A DNA stretch of 64,000 bases, taken from contig CM060848.1 in the NCBI GenBank assembly GCA_030737835.1, forward strand, positions 7,276,063 through 7,340,062, read 5' to 3'. Made by a program: the position numbers and the translations under genes. How positions within the stretch are numbered: position 1 is the stretch's first letter; each line of letters starts with the position of its first letter. This DNA is from Acorus gramineus. Lineage: Eukaryota > Streptophyta > Magnoliopsida > Acorales > Acoraceae. The notes below the pieces were generated by a model, which searched no databases, had not been told where the DNA came from, and saw nothing but the letters and a program-made list of their open reading frames with translations. Shown here one piece after another: positions 1 through 11,199 of this stretch.

Positions 1-972
1 TAAATTTTGGAGTTTTTTGTATCTTTCCAGAAAACATTAGTACATTTTTCTCATTGTAAGAAACTTTTTTATGTAATCGGTAGGCATAACGCCATGTTAT
101 AAATAATCAACGTGAAATGCCCAAAGCATACAATGATTAAACATTTGGAAAAGAAAACCTGAACCACTATGTTCAATGTGTTATGGTAAAGGAGTTATGC
201 ACCTTACCCACATGAACTAAAGCAAAACCCAATGCTACTCCTCTATGATGATTCCCCCCCCCCCCCCCCCCCTCCCCCACAACCAATTAATCTAAGGTTT
301 CTCATCATAAGAAACCTTATATTAACTTTTCCATAGACCTGTTCTATTTAGCATAATATGATAGAATTCCACTTAATATAATGTATATCCAATCCCCTAA
401 ATTGTAATCAATTAACAGAGTATAGTACTTATATATAATAATGTAAACACATTTGGATTCACAAGTAATTCTACCTCATCATCCACATCTTATTTTGGCC
501 AGCTTGCACATAATTGCTGTAAACATTAGTAGAGTATACCACTAATATCAACATCTTGGCATCATTAATATCAGGATGGTTGGCTTTTTTGACATATAAC
601 ATTTCTGCAGTCTAGTTTTTCCATGAATGCCCTTTCCTCATGAACCTTTTATATGCTAGTATTTGTCATGAGCAAATGTTTAGCATAGATCTTAAAAAGA
701 AGGAATGCTATCAGATATCTTAATTCATTTCTTGTTTGCACTAGATATATCATATATATGAGCTAGCATTTGCCAATAACCATCTCTCATTATGCCATGA
801 AAAGCTTGGGCATTATATTCTGATATATATATTAATATGATCAATTAACGACCTGGAAAAAATGTTAGGTTCACTTAAGCTGCATGTTCACCTAAGCTGC
901 CATGAAAAGCTTGTTATAGTTCACTTCTGCGATAGCTTACATTTTTGGTTATCTATATATATGTCAGTCATG
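1..972. other. AT-rich intergenic DNA, no gene seen
   Basis: No open frame here resembles a known protein. The stretch is AT-rich with short TA-rich runs. The one notable feature is a C19 homopolymer at 254-272 followed by T and C5, which is a likely slippage or assembly-error hotspot. Confidence 0.6.
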
Positions 973-2362
973 ATACCCAGGCCGCAAAATATAAGCCCCA
1001 CTCACAAGCCCCACGAGGTGTCATCATCTCATTGGTTGGCTTGTTGACCTTTAAAAAAGGATAAAATGACAAAATATAAATATGCCCTTCTTTAAAAATC
1101 TGTCCCATTAACCCAAATCCCCTCATTTTCTCTATTCGGTTATAACTCTTCCATGTGAATCTTAAAATCTATTTACCTATTTTTAAACTTTGAATTTTGA
1201 AATCCTTACCTAAATTATAATTGAACCTAGATTACACCAAATATTACATAAATTGTTTTCATCAAAATTCTTCAAACGACTTGGATTTTTTTTTCAAACT
1301 TACATTCTTATTATACACATTGATTTTTTTAAGAATGTTATTAACTGAATATTAAAAAAATTAGGTATTTATTGTTTTCAAATTTAAATAAAACACACAT
1401 ATAGTTACCATATGAAGCATTTACATTTTATAGTAGTAGTTACAAATACATTTTCTAAATGTTTACATCTCTCACAACAATTTGTTACATTTACATAAAA
1501 ACTGTTACATTTACATAGATGGAACCAACAATTATATTTACCTAAATGTCAAACAGTCATATTTACTCTTCGAAATCATCTATTTTAATTTCTAATGCAC
1601 TGCCTTCCAAAGAAATGTAGCAGATTCCCCCACAAAAGTATGTAATTGACTGTTACATTTATAAATGTAACAAATATAAATTACTATTTGCATTGTAAGA
1701 AATGCAGTACATGAATGAATGTTACATTTCAAACTGTTACATTTTATGAATGTATAAAAAAAAAAATGTGTATTTCGACGTCAGAATTATAATACTAACA
1801 TCATCCAAACCGTATAAAAATTCAATGTAACAATAACGAGTGTAACATTTATGAAATTAAAACGAAACAAAATAAAAAAATGTAATATGACGATCAATAC
1901 ATAAAAAAAATTCGTGTTCTAAATTTAAAACATGTAACATTGATTGAATATGTGATCATAAAAAGGTTAATTTTAATTTCAGATATAACTTGCATTCCAA
2001 TAAGATCATAATATGATAAAAAAACAATTGTCAAACCTGATCTAAAAGACATTGATAGGAGATCCAACTCGAATAAGAACAAATCAGTGTCTTCCAACTT
2101 CTCAAAATTAAAATTTCATATTTGCTACAATGTATTCATGATGAAAGATTGATTAAAATTGATGCAAAAATAATTTTGATGGTTTAATCCAAAGATGATC
2201 GGCATTGATAATACTCCACAATTTAAAGAATTACATTAATTATTGAAACTCCATACAAAACGGAAGAAATCCATAGCTGCAATGTTTCCCAAATAGGTTT
2301 AAGGGTATAATAGACAATGTACACTTGCCACATCATGAGGCTTGGTTTGGGGCATGTGAAGT
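973..2362. mobile_element. Probable non-autonomous TIR transposon (Mutator-like?)
   Basis: The left end (about 973-1035, reading CCAGGCCGCAAAATATAAGC onwards) and the inverted right end (about 2313-2362, ending GTTGAGGCCTGAG) align as imperfect inverted repeats of roughly 50 bp. A third, clearly related terminus in the orientation of a right end lies at 54470-54595. The interior is AT-rich and carries many scattered copies of TGTTACATTTA-type motifs, as in subterminal repeat arrays. No transposase frame is visible. The flanks (TCATGATA and TCATTATT) resemble each other but are not a clean duplication, so superfamily and exact borders are uncertain. Confidence 0.35.
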
Positions 2363-4939
2363 TGAGGCCTGAGAATCATTATTGATATATATATATATAT
2401 ATATACCCAAAATCATAATTACACTAAACAAACCTATCTAACAAAAAAAACATAAAAAACAGAGAATGCCAACATCATAAAAAATAATTATTCACAATTT
2501 CAACTTGATCAAGTCTCACCCATCAAAACCCTGTTAATCACCAAACCCATACCCAAATCCAGGTTTCAAACATAGACCCAACAACCATTGTAACCAGAGA
2601 AAACAAACCCATCAAACAAAATCTAAAATTTGAAGCCCTAGATCTAGTTAAAATGGGGAGAATCCCTAAATGAAAAAAATAAATGTTAGATCCAGTTAAA
2701 AACCCTAGATATGTAAAAAAAATACCTTCATGGAAAGTCTAGGACGAACCTTCACGTGGATAGGACCTTCTTTGCGGCATCGGGGAGGGCGAGAGAGGTG
2801 GCGACGTCGGGGCAGTTGAGGGGCGGCGGTGTGGCAGTGTCGGGGTAGTTGCGCGGCGGCGGGGAGGGCGCGAGGCGGCAGCGGCGACAGTCGAGATCGG
2901 ATCGGTCGGGGAGGCTAAGAGTGTTTAAACAGTTTTTTTGTTTTTTTGGTTTCGGGGATGACGAGTGAAGAAAGTGGGTTGGGGTTAGATGTTAGGTTAG
3001 GTTAGGAGGTTTGGTTAGATGTTAGGTTAGGTTAGCAGGTTGACTTGGCTAAATTTATTGATGGACCTTTGTTTTTTAAGATTGAACGCCCGCCTTTGAT
3101 TTCAGGACCCATACACGTCCGCAAACTCTATTGGTGCGGACGCCCGCCTAAGATAACCCCTCATATATATATATCAGCTAGAAATCTGTATCGCTAGTAT
3201 TTTAAAGTAAACTGCAATATTTACGAAGATAACTGATGCAATTTAGGATTGCCCCTAAAGCTAGTTCTGACAGAGGGCATCTTGTCAGTGTGATCTAACA
3301 ATGAAATCAGAACAAATTGTGAATGAGTGAGGAACTAATTGGCAAAGAAGAGTTCTGCAGACACATATATAACCAGGGCAATGGTTGGCAACAATTTGAC
3401 TAGTTTAGCATTTTACAAACACTGGATAAATTCAAACGTGTTAAAAATATATATATAAGATCAATATCAAACTCACAGTGATTAACCTCTCTTAATCATT
3501 ACCGTAAAGAGCAACAACATGGTTTTTGTGGACTTCCACAGCTTGCAAAATGAGTCCTATCGCCTAACTATTGTGAAACTTCTGATAAAAATATATACTA
3601 AAAACTCTGAATCATACAACAAGAAGACCATCGACAACAATGATCAGCCAGTAGCAACAGTGAACGCAAGAACATGGTACTCTACAATAAGATAAATGAC
3701 TATTTCTTCGCATACCTGTAGATTTTCATCAGACAAAGGTCCACCAAAGAAAATATGGACTATGTGCCAACAAAAACATCAGAATCCCCAAAGCTAACTC
3801 AGACACCTCTCCATGAAAATCATCAATAAAACTTCCTCAAATCTCAGGACCTCTTAATCATTCTGTTATTCTGTCCTTATAAAAAAAATATTTTATTACA
3901 AATAAATTATTAGAGCCTTTTAACCGATTTTTCTCTAAAGAAGCATTAGGTATTATCAGAAAAAATAATAAACAATCCCCAACCAAGTTACATACACTGG
4001 CCGGTAAAGAAGATTCATATATAATACAATCATCCGCAATTCAAATGAACAAAATATACCTCATGAATCCGAATTGATCACTCCAAAGAGAAGGCAAAGA
4101 ATGAGAGGGAGAGACTTTGAGGGGGCTTCCAAATGTGAAATGCTTTTGCCCCAATTTTTCCGACGTTGGAGCTTGAAACGCTCCTCTTTTTTTTATGCAA
4201 TGGTTTGTTGTTGCTGCGGTGTAATTCACCTAAACGATTCCTTTGAATGAAACATAATGGTTTAGGAAGGGATTAAAGTTTTGATGATTATTTGTCATAA
4301 TTTTAAGAGATAAAAATCCTATCAATTTTATCTTTTTTTTATATTTGTTAAAATTAAAATAAAAAATAAGAATAAATGTTATTTCAGTTTTGAAGTGGAA
4401 CAAAAAAATTTTATTTTCATTTTAAAATTAGGATAACTGTTCGTATTTTATCTAGATAATTTTTTATATAAAATAGAATAAGTTGTTATCTCCCCTCATT
4501 TATTCTTATAATTACTATTTCCATTATTTATCCTCATCCAGTAAACTACTGATTCTCTCGTCAAGCCTTTCAAAAACGGTCCACCATCCATCCAATGATT
4601 TTTGATCATCCTTGTAGAGATCATTTAAGTATGTAGGATTCAATCAACTGTCCTAAATCATTCGTCAAGATCCTAATTTATTTTGATCAAAAAATAATAT
4701 TCAAAGGGTTCATATATATTAAAAAAAGATATGTGTGTGTGCCCGTGTCAGGATTTTTTATCTTTTGATAATAACAATTGAGATCCCAGTATATAACAAA
4801 ATTTGGGGATGGAAGGGGCATTACAGTTTTTGCTTCCCAGGTGAACGTATATACTTTATTATATAAAGTATGTTTTGTATTGGATGGATAATTTTGGAGT
4901 AACATACATTTTTATTTTATTTACAACAATTTTGCATTA
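2363..4939. other. Intergenic: AT repeat, GC-rich patch, no clear gene
   Basis: An (AT)n microsatellite lies at about 2380-2403. A CpG-rich patch at 2757-2915 stands out from the AT-rich surroundings, and a short direct repeat of GATGTTAGGTTAGGTTAG occurs twice at about 2986-3036. A minus-strand open frame at 4041-4229 is followed by a donor-like GAG/GTATAT, and another donor-like CAG/GTATGC lies near 3717, so a non-coding 5' exon of an unseen minus-strand gene is possible. No protein similarity is recognisable. Confidence 0.4.
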
Positions 4940-6450
4940 TGAGACCTTTCTTTTGCTTTTCGAACGGCCCTTTATGTTTCAACATAGTAATAATCATCAA
5001 AGTAATCATTCATGCTTTCACTGTGTTGAGTGGTGGACATACCAATAAAAAACGTATCCTTCACAAATACTGGCATGCACCATTGACGATCCTTGTACAA
5101 GGAGTTCAACCATGCATTGTCCTCCATATGATGTTCTTCAATCATATTTCACCATCCAACTTCAAATTCATCAACTGTAAGATAATAATAGACGAGGTTG
5201 CAAAGAGAATCTTTCAAGTCTTTATACCGTACGACCTACATAATAAGTTCATCTATAAGTTATGTTGTACCATCAATAAAGAGTATGTGCCATCATAAAT
5301 TCAATCTTTGAGAATAAATGAACTACTTGAAAACAAGAACTTATAGAGATATATACTTAGTTAAACATTTGCTATGCCATTAAAAATTAGGATTTTTTAT
5401 TTTTAAGTTCCCATAAACTATATGATTTAGTTATCGATCTTACTTCTTCATATTTTGGTTTAAGTCCCCAGATTTAAATGATATATTCCTTTTAGTCCCT
5501 CCCAAGGACTAAAAAGAAAACTAAATAATTTAGGAATAGGTCCCTCCCAGGGATTTACAAGAAATATACCATTTAAATCTAAGGACTTAAACTGAAATAT
5601 GAAGAAGAAAGGGATCGATCACTAAATCATATAGTTTACAGGGACTAAAAAATTAAAAACCCTAAAATTTAATGAAATATTTCTAAACGTTTAATACAAA
5701 TAGTCAAGCTCAGAACGTAAAATATCACCTTACACAACTTTTCTAGAACATTTTTCAAGATGTGCAAGGAGACAAAAAGGATAACTAGACATGGGAAACA
5801 CTTCTTTGATGGCACCTCCAATGAATTTGCATCAGTTTGTTATTGTTGGAACTGACGGAAGATTACCTATACAAGCCAACAAAAACTTGAACAACCATAC
5901 AATCTTATCTCATCTTTTAAAGATAATTTTGACAATCTTGTTCAGTGTATGGAAGATTGTCATAGCCTCCCCCATGCTAGAGCGTCAAATGTCTTGCATG
6001 GAGGCAGTGTGAAATCGTTAATAGCCAATTGCTCCATGGCGTGTGTGGTCAATGCACGATGACATGTGAAATCGTGGATCGATTGTGTTCAAGAGCAAGG
6101 TGATCTATTACCCATTTTTCAACGTCGAACATTCTGATTTGCATCATAACTTTGCGATTAGTTTTGCAAGTGGGTTTATACTACGAGGCTTGCGAGACGC
6201 TCGTGATTATTCTAGTTTTGTCATTCTTTTTTCTCAGGTTTTCCTCCTTCAAAAACATGCAAAGATAAGCCTTCAAGTCACCATGGAGAGTAAATCTTCT
6301 TTGACTCATCATAACACCAAAACCACAACAAAAAAACAAATGCCTTATACTGAGAAAATGCTTCCTCAATACTATTAAACTTCATATCACTACCCCAATG
6401 ATCAACTCTTCATTTGCTTCATAATATCTAATGTCTTCAGCTTCTTCATT
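4940..6450 (-). pseudogene. FAR1/FHY3-family or MULE (MURA-like) transposase relic
   Basis: Read on the minus strand, several frames together resemble the FAR1-related/MULE transposase family. Near 6420-6150 a FAR1-type zinc-finger N-terminus reads like MKFNSIEEAFSQY and then RKKNDKTR. Near 5960-5880 there is a PYTEQDCQNYL-like block. Near 5220-4950 the transposase core reads DNAWLNSLYKDRQWCMPVF and then DTFFIGMSTTQHSESMNDYF, a hallmark of the family. The reading is broken by many stops and frameshifts and is interrupted by the fold-back element at 5378-5674. Plus-strand open frames here (for example 4939-5298 and 6085-6378) are its antisense shadows. FAR1 genes are domesticated MULE transposases, so this may be a dead gene copy or a dead MULE; no MULE TIRs were identified around it. 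Confidence 0.7.
5378..5674. mobile_element. Fold-back MITE (long terminal inverted repeats)
   Basis: The two halves are inverted copies of each other over about 130 bp. The left arm contains AACTATATGATTTAGTTATC and TTCATATTTTGGTTTAAGTC; the right arm carries their complements with few changes. Only a short centre separates the arms, so the whole 297 bp would fold into a hairpin. There is no coding capacity. It lies inside the FAR1-like relic, so it inserted after that sequence arose. No clean target duplication was identified, so the exact ends are approximate. Confidence 0.7.
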
Positions 6451-7879
6451 GCTGTAATAACCCGAACCTTTTTATGCTGGTTTATGCTAATATTTACATG
6501 TTTGGATTGCAGGATAGCATAAATTTATGCTTAATGGAGCTTATGGTCTTTATTATCCCTGAAATCGTGCTTTCGATTTAATTTTTGTAAAACACTATTG
6601 AGAGATATTTAGGATTTGAGATGAACATATGAAGCCTTCATTTCTGAGTTGCCTTTCATATAAAATTAGTTTTGAATCATTTGGAGTTATATTGAAACTA
6701 TTATGGCTATTTTACCATTAATACCCCTTGAAGAAGAAAGTGTGATGTCATCTATATTTTTAGCATAGTTTGAGACATTATCTGATCTCGGTATAAAAAA
6801 AAGAAATTATAGATATTGTTGTTAGATTTCCAGTAGAAGTTTTATCATATGAAGTTGAGTTTTTTTACATGAAGATATAGCAATTCTAGTTGAGACTGCG
6901 CAGGTTGCTAAGAAAAGGGCAATTTGGTAATTTCATGGACCCTGAAGTTTTAATTGAAACTAAATTATGGAGTTTATACGTTTGTTCATTCAGGGAGTCA
7001 CCGTGACTCATTTCAAAGGAGAATCAAGGAAATATCAAGAAACATTGGGAAAAGCATTCTGAAGCAATTTTCGTGCAGTATTGGGTAAAGATTCTATCAC
7101 TTTTCATTGTTATTCTTCATATGAGGTTGTTCTATTTCAGTTTTAACTAAAAAATTGTGATTTGGGGTTAATATATGAATTTTTTTTTTTGGGGTGAATA
7201 AATAGAAATTAGAGGGTTGTTTTTATTATATCAATTTAAGGTTTGTAGTGGGGATATCATATTTAACTTGGAGGAATTGAGAATTGCCTGATTAATGGGG
7301 TTATGGCTTAGTATCTGACTGATATTAAATTTTTGTCAATGGGTTCTCTTTGCATGGTTTAGGAGCTGGATTAGGGTGAGTCCATCTTAGATTGTGAGTG
7401 ATCAGGTAAGTGATCCAACATTTTTTTGTTCCATTCTATTTCACGTTTTATTGTTGTTTGAGGCTATCCAGTTATATTTGAGAACCCAAATGATTTATAT
7501 TGTGAATACTGCATTTGAATGACCTAGAGTTGAGATGTGCTTCTTCATTGTTATTATTCTATGGTTGTTCGAGATGTTGAAATATTCATTGGTTTATTAA
7601 TTTCTTGGAAATGTTCTTTATTGGATTATAGGGTATTTTTTTATTTGTGACCTCTTGTTATAGTACTTTATTGATTCTCGTGAAATTATGACTGACTGGT
7701 GAGCATTCTTGATATTATTCTATACATCCTAGTGATTTGTTGGCATCCTATGATTAGCATGGTTGTGCAGTCCGACCAAGAAACCTTGTGGTGCGCTAGA
7801 TATCTCTACTTCTTAAATTTCTTTTTGTGTGCTTGGCATTGGATGACAATAGATTTTACAATGTGGGTTGAGGATTAGC
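6451..7879 (+). other. LTR-like non-coding stretch, uncertain
   Basis: No gene is visible. The sequence TGTAATAACCCGAACC at 6453 resembles the start of plant Ty3/gypsy LTRs, and the following 1.4 kb has the T-rich, non-coding character of LTR DNA. No partner LTR, PBS or target duplication was found. It directly abuts the Tekay LTR that starts at 7880. Confidence 0.25.
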
Positions 7880-8030
7880 TGTTATATATGTGTCATTTTG
7901 AGCCTATGGTCTTAATTGTATAAATTTTGGCCATTTCTTTTTTCGATCGGAGTCGCTAAAATTTTGACTTTTAGCTATCTGCATGAGTTTGAGTACTCCG
8001 ATTGGAAATCTAACTGCATATTATGGGTCC

Positions 8031-8342
8031 TGGTACCATATAGTAGTGCCCATAGAAATTTCATCGAGTTCTGGTTATGTTTTAGGAAATTACATAGTTT
8101 TAAATCGTATCCGGGTTTTGTTAAATACTAGATTGTCAAGGGGGGGGGGAGAATTTGACCAAGTCAAAGTTGACCATTGACCATTGACTATGGTACCATT
8201 TAGTACTGCCCATAGAAATTTCATCGAGTTCTGGTTATGTTTTAGGAAATTACATAGTTTTAAATCGTATCCGGGTTTTGTTAAATACTAGATTGTCAAG
8301 GGGGGGGGGAGAATTTGACCAAGTCAAAGTTGACCATTGACT
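8031..8342 (+). repeat. 160 bp tandem duplication inside the LTR
   Basis: Two head-to-tail copies start at TGGTACCATA (8031) and TGGTACCATT (8191). Each contains a G10 run followed by AGAATTTGACC. They are almost identical, so the duplication is younger than the LTR insertion itself. Relatives such as the LTR at 58811 have a single copy of this segment. Confidence 0.85.
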
Positions 8343-9114
8343 GGTCAACAATGTTTGTTTGGTAGTTTGACTAGGTTGACCAAGGTCGAACCTCCACCAA
8401 GCCTTTTTGGAGCATTGATTGCCTCTCTTTTGCTCTCCTTCTCTCTCCCTCCCTTAGAGAAAAATCCATACAACCCCCTCTCATTCTCACCCTCTCTTTG
8501 GCTCCCTTTTGTTTATTTGAGAAGGAGAAGTGAAGGAGAAGAAGTAGCACAAGAAGGGAGTGCAAGTGAGAAAGGTGTGTTTGGGTGTGTGTGCTTGTGT
8601 GTACGTATGTTGTTGTTGTTGATTCTCTTTACCTCTAGCTCACTCTCATGTTTACCCCCTGTTTTCAGCCATTAAAGGCTTGAGGAGTGGCTGAGGAAGT
8701 TGTGGTGGTGGTGGTTGTGGTAACCGTGGGTGCACCCGAGGGCCCCCAAATCTCCCCTTCCTTTCCCCTCCTTTGGTAAACTCTCCTCCTCCCTTATCCT
8801 TGATTTTTTTTTCTTGTTGTTGGGGCTGTTAGAGATGTCAAGCATGCTAGGTAGTTGGTTTAGGGTGTTTGGAAGGGCTGGGGAGGGGTTAAAGGGGGGG
8901 GGGGGTCTGGGTGTGCCCGCAGTCAGGCGCAGGCGGGTGCATGGGTTCGTGCAAAGTGTGCGCACAGGCGCTGGCTGGGCGCGCGCGAGCATGTGCGCGT
9001 GCGAGGCAGCATGTCTGGGCACGCCTGGGTGCACGGCAGGGCGCCAGTGCATGCGCATGCGTTCGCGTGCATGCAAGTGCAAGGGCACGCACGGGGCTGC
9101 CTGAGGGCTCGGGT

Positions 9115-10038
9115 TAGGCCTGTCGACGGGTCGGGTCCAGACTCGGACCCGATTACACGTGTAATATATCTGACTCAATTTGGACCTGACCCGAGTTGGA
9201 CCCGACCCGGCGGTCCCAAACAAACAAACGAGTCGGGCCCGGGTCCACCCCGCCCCGACCTGTTGGACCCGAGACCCGATTGTTTTATTAAAATATGCTC
9301 ATATATTATAAGACCATTAGTATTAGTTGATACATAATTTTATTTCTTACTTAACTTATTTTTGTATCCACAAATTCATAAATCATAATCATAACAAGCC
9401 CATAAATCATAAGTCATAATCATAATCATAACATTTTTTTTGTTGTGTTGATGTTGCAACTTGTAAGAACTTGATTGTTTAATATGTAATAAACTTAGTA
9501 ATGTATTGTCGTCGGTTTGTTTTGGACAATTAATTTATTAGCTTTTAAATTTGTATGATTAATTAGTTTGTTGCATGATTTATGTTTATTATTTAGGTTA
9601 ATATGTTAGTGTTTATTGTTTTGAATGTTGTTTAGGTTAATATTGTTTTGAATGTTTGTATAATTAGTTATGTTTATTATTTAGGTTAATATGTTTTTTA
9701 TGTTAGTGATTATTGTTTTGGATGTTGTTTAATAATTCATTTACTTCTTTTGAATTGTATAAAATTATATTCAAACATAGTCTCATTAATAATAATGTTT
9801 TATTACAAAAAATTTCAAATAGAATGATAAGGCAAACAAATACATGAGCTTTTTTTTTTTTTTTAACCAACCATCCGGGTCGGGTCGGACCCTGATCCAA
9901 CCCGGGTCCGACGGGTCCGGGTCTACATTTCCCTGGACCCGTCGGGTCCTAGGTTGGACCTGAACCCGTCGGGTCTTGCCACGGGTCGGGTCCGGGTCCA
10001 CCCCGACCCGACCCGGACCCGACCCGTTGACAGGCCTA
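9115..10038. mobile_element. Non-autonomous hAT element, 924 bp
   Basis: The terminal inverted repeats read TAGGCCTGTCRACGGGTC at both ends, continuing into GGGTC-rich subterminal repeats. The element is flanked by a perfect 8-bp target duplication, GCTCGGGT (9107-9114 and 10039-10046), the size expected for hAT transposons. The centre (about 9270-9860) is AT-rich with no transposase. It is inserted in the GC-rich block of the Tekay LTR. Confidence 0.9.
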
Positions 10039-11199
10039 GCTCGGGTAGGTGCTGGGGCACTCGGGCATGCGTGTGTACGTGCAGGCTCACATGCGTGCGA
10101 GCTTGTATGCGTGTATGTCTAAGTCTTTGGCATTTTTAGTTGATTCTAAGTGTTTTTATGTAGTTATACTCATCATTGTGAATGCCCTTGTCTTGCAGAT
10201 CTTAGAGAACGATCACGCAACGACCCGAGTTGCGGTAAGTGGGTCGATACAACCCAGTTGGGAGGCGTTCGATGCACGTTGACATGCATTGCCCTCCCCT
10301 GGGGCACCATAATTGCATATTAACTTGTTTGAGAATATGTATATGTTATTGCCTATCAGACTAGGTTGCACCCATGCCATGTTAGATATTGTATGCTAAG
10401 GTTATACATCCATGTATCATGTATAGGAGCCATACATGCCTAGATACATGTCACATATTAGCATGGCCTTGATTCATACATGTTCCCATCTAGTGTAATT
10501 TAATTTAACTTTAATGAGAATATATAGGTATAAGCATGCCTCAGATAATATTATAACTTTTTATTATATTTATTTAAATGCTTCCATGATTAATTCCTTG
10601 TGCAATTAATTATATGTTGTATATTATATATATACTTATATGAAGCCATGAACTTTGCTTAATGAGGTTAAGCAAGTGTATGACCTCTGATAGGGTCATA
10701 CCATGACATTGACACTACGAATGATATGTTTTCCCCGCATCTGAGTAATGCGCCCGGGAGGAAATTCATGAGAATTCGTTACCTTTTTCAATGTCTAATA
10801 ACCAATGACGACGGATCCATGAGGATCATATTCGCGAGTGTCTAGTGTTCTCCCCTTCGTCAGCTCCGTGTTGAAGATGCCCGGCTTATAGCTGTCCTAC
10901 GAGGTGCTCTCAGACACTACTCATGATGCCTGTTGGTGCGCCCATATGGTAGAGGTAGCGGTCATGAGAGGCCACCAGGTAGAGGCTACTCAGGAGAGGG
11001 CTACCGGATGTCCAACGGTGTAGAACAGTCGACTTTCTCCCAATAGTCCTATGTCACTGGTGAGGGTGAGGGTGTGGTGGGCTCGAGTTGTTACACAACC
11101 CACCAGCTTAAGTAGTTGCTTCTATTTGTTGGGACCATAATTACTTCGAATGTTAATATGAGTTGTGTTGCATGGATTGTACCATTCACTGAACGTGAG

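Noticed and set aside
4939-5298. 119-aa plus-strand frame as a gene
   Set aside because: The minus strand of the same DNA shows the FAR1/MULE transposase core, so this frame is its shadow.
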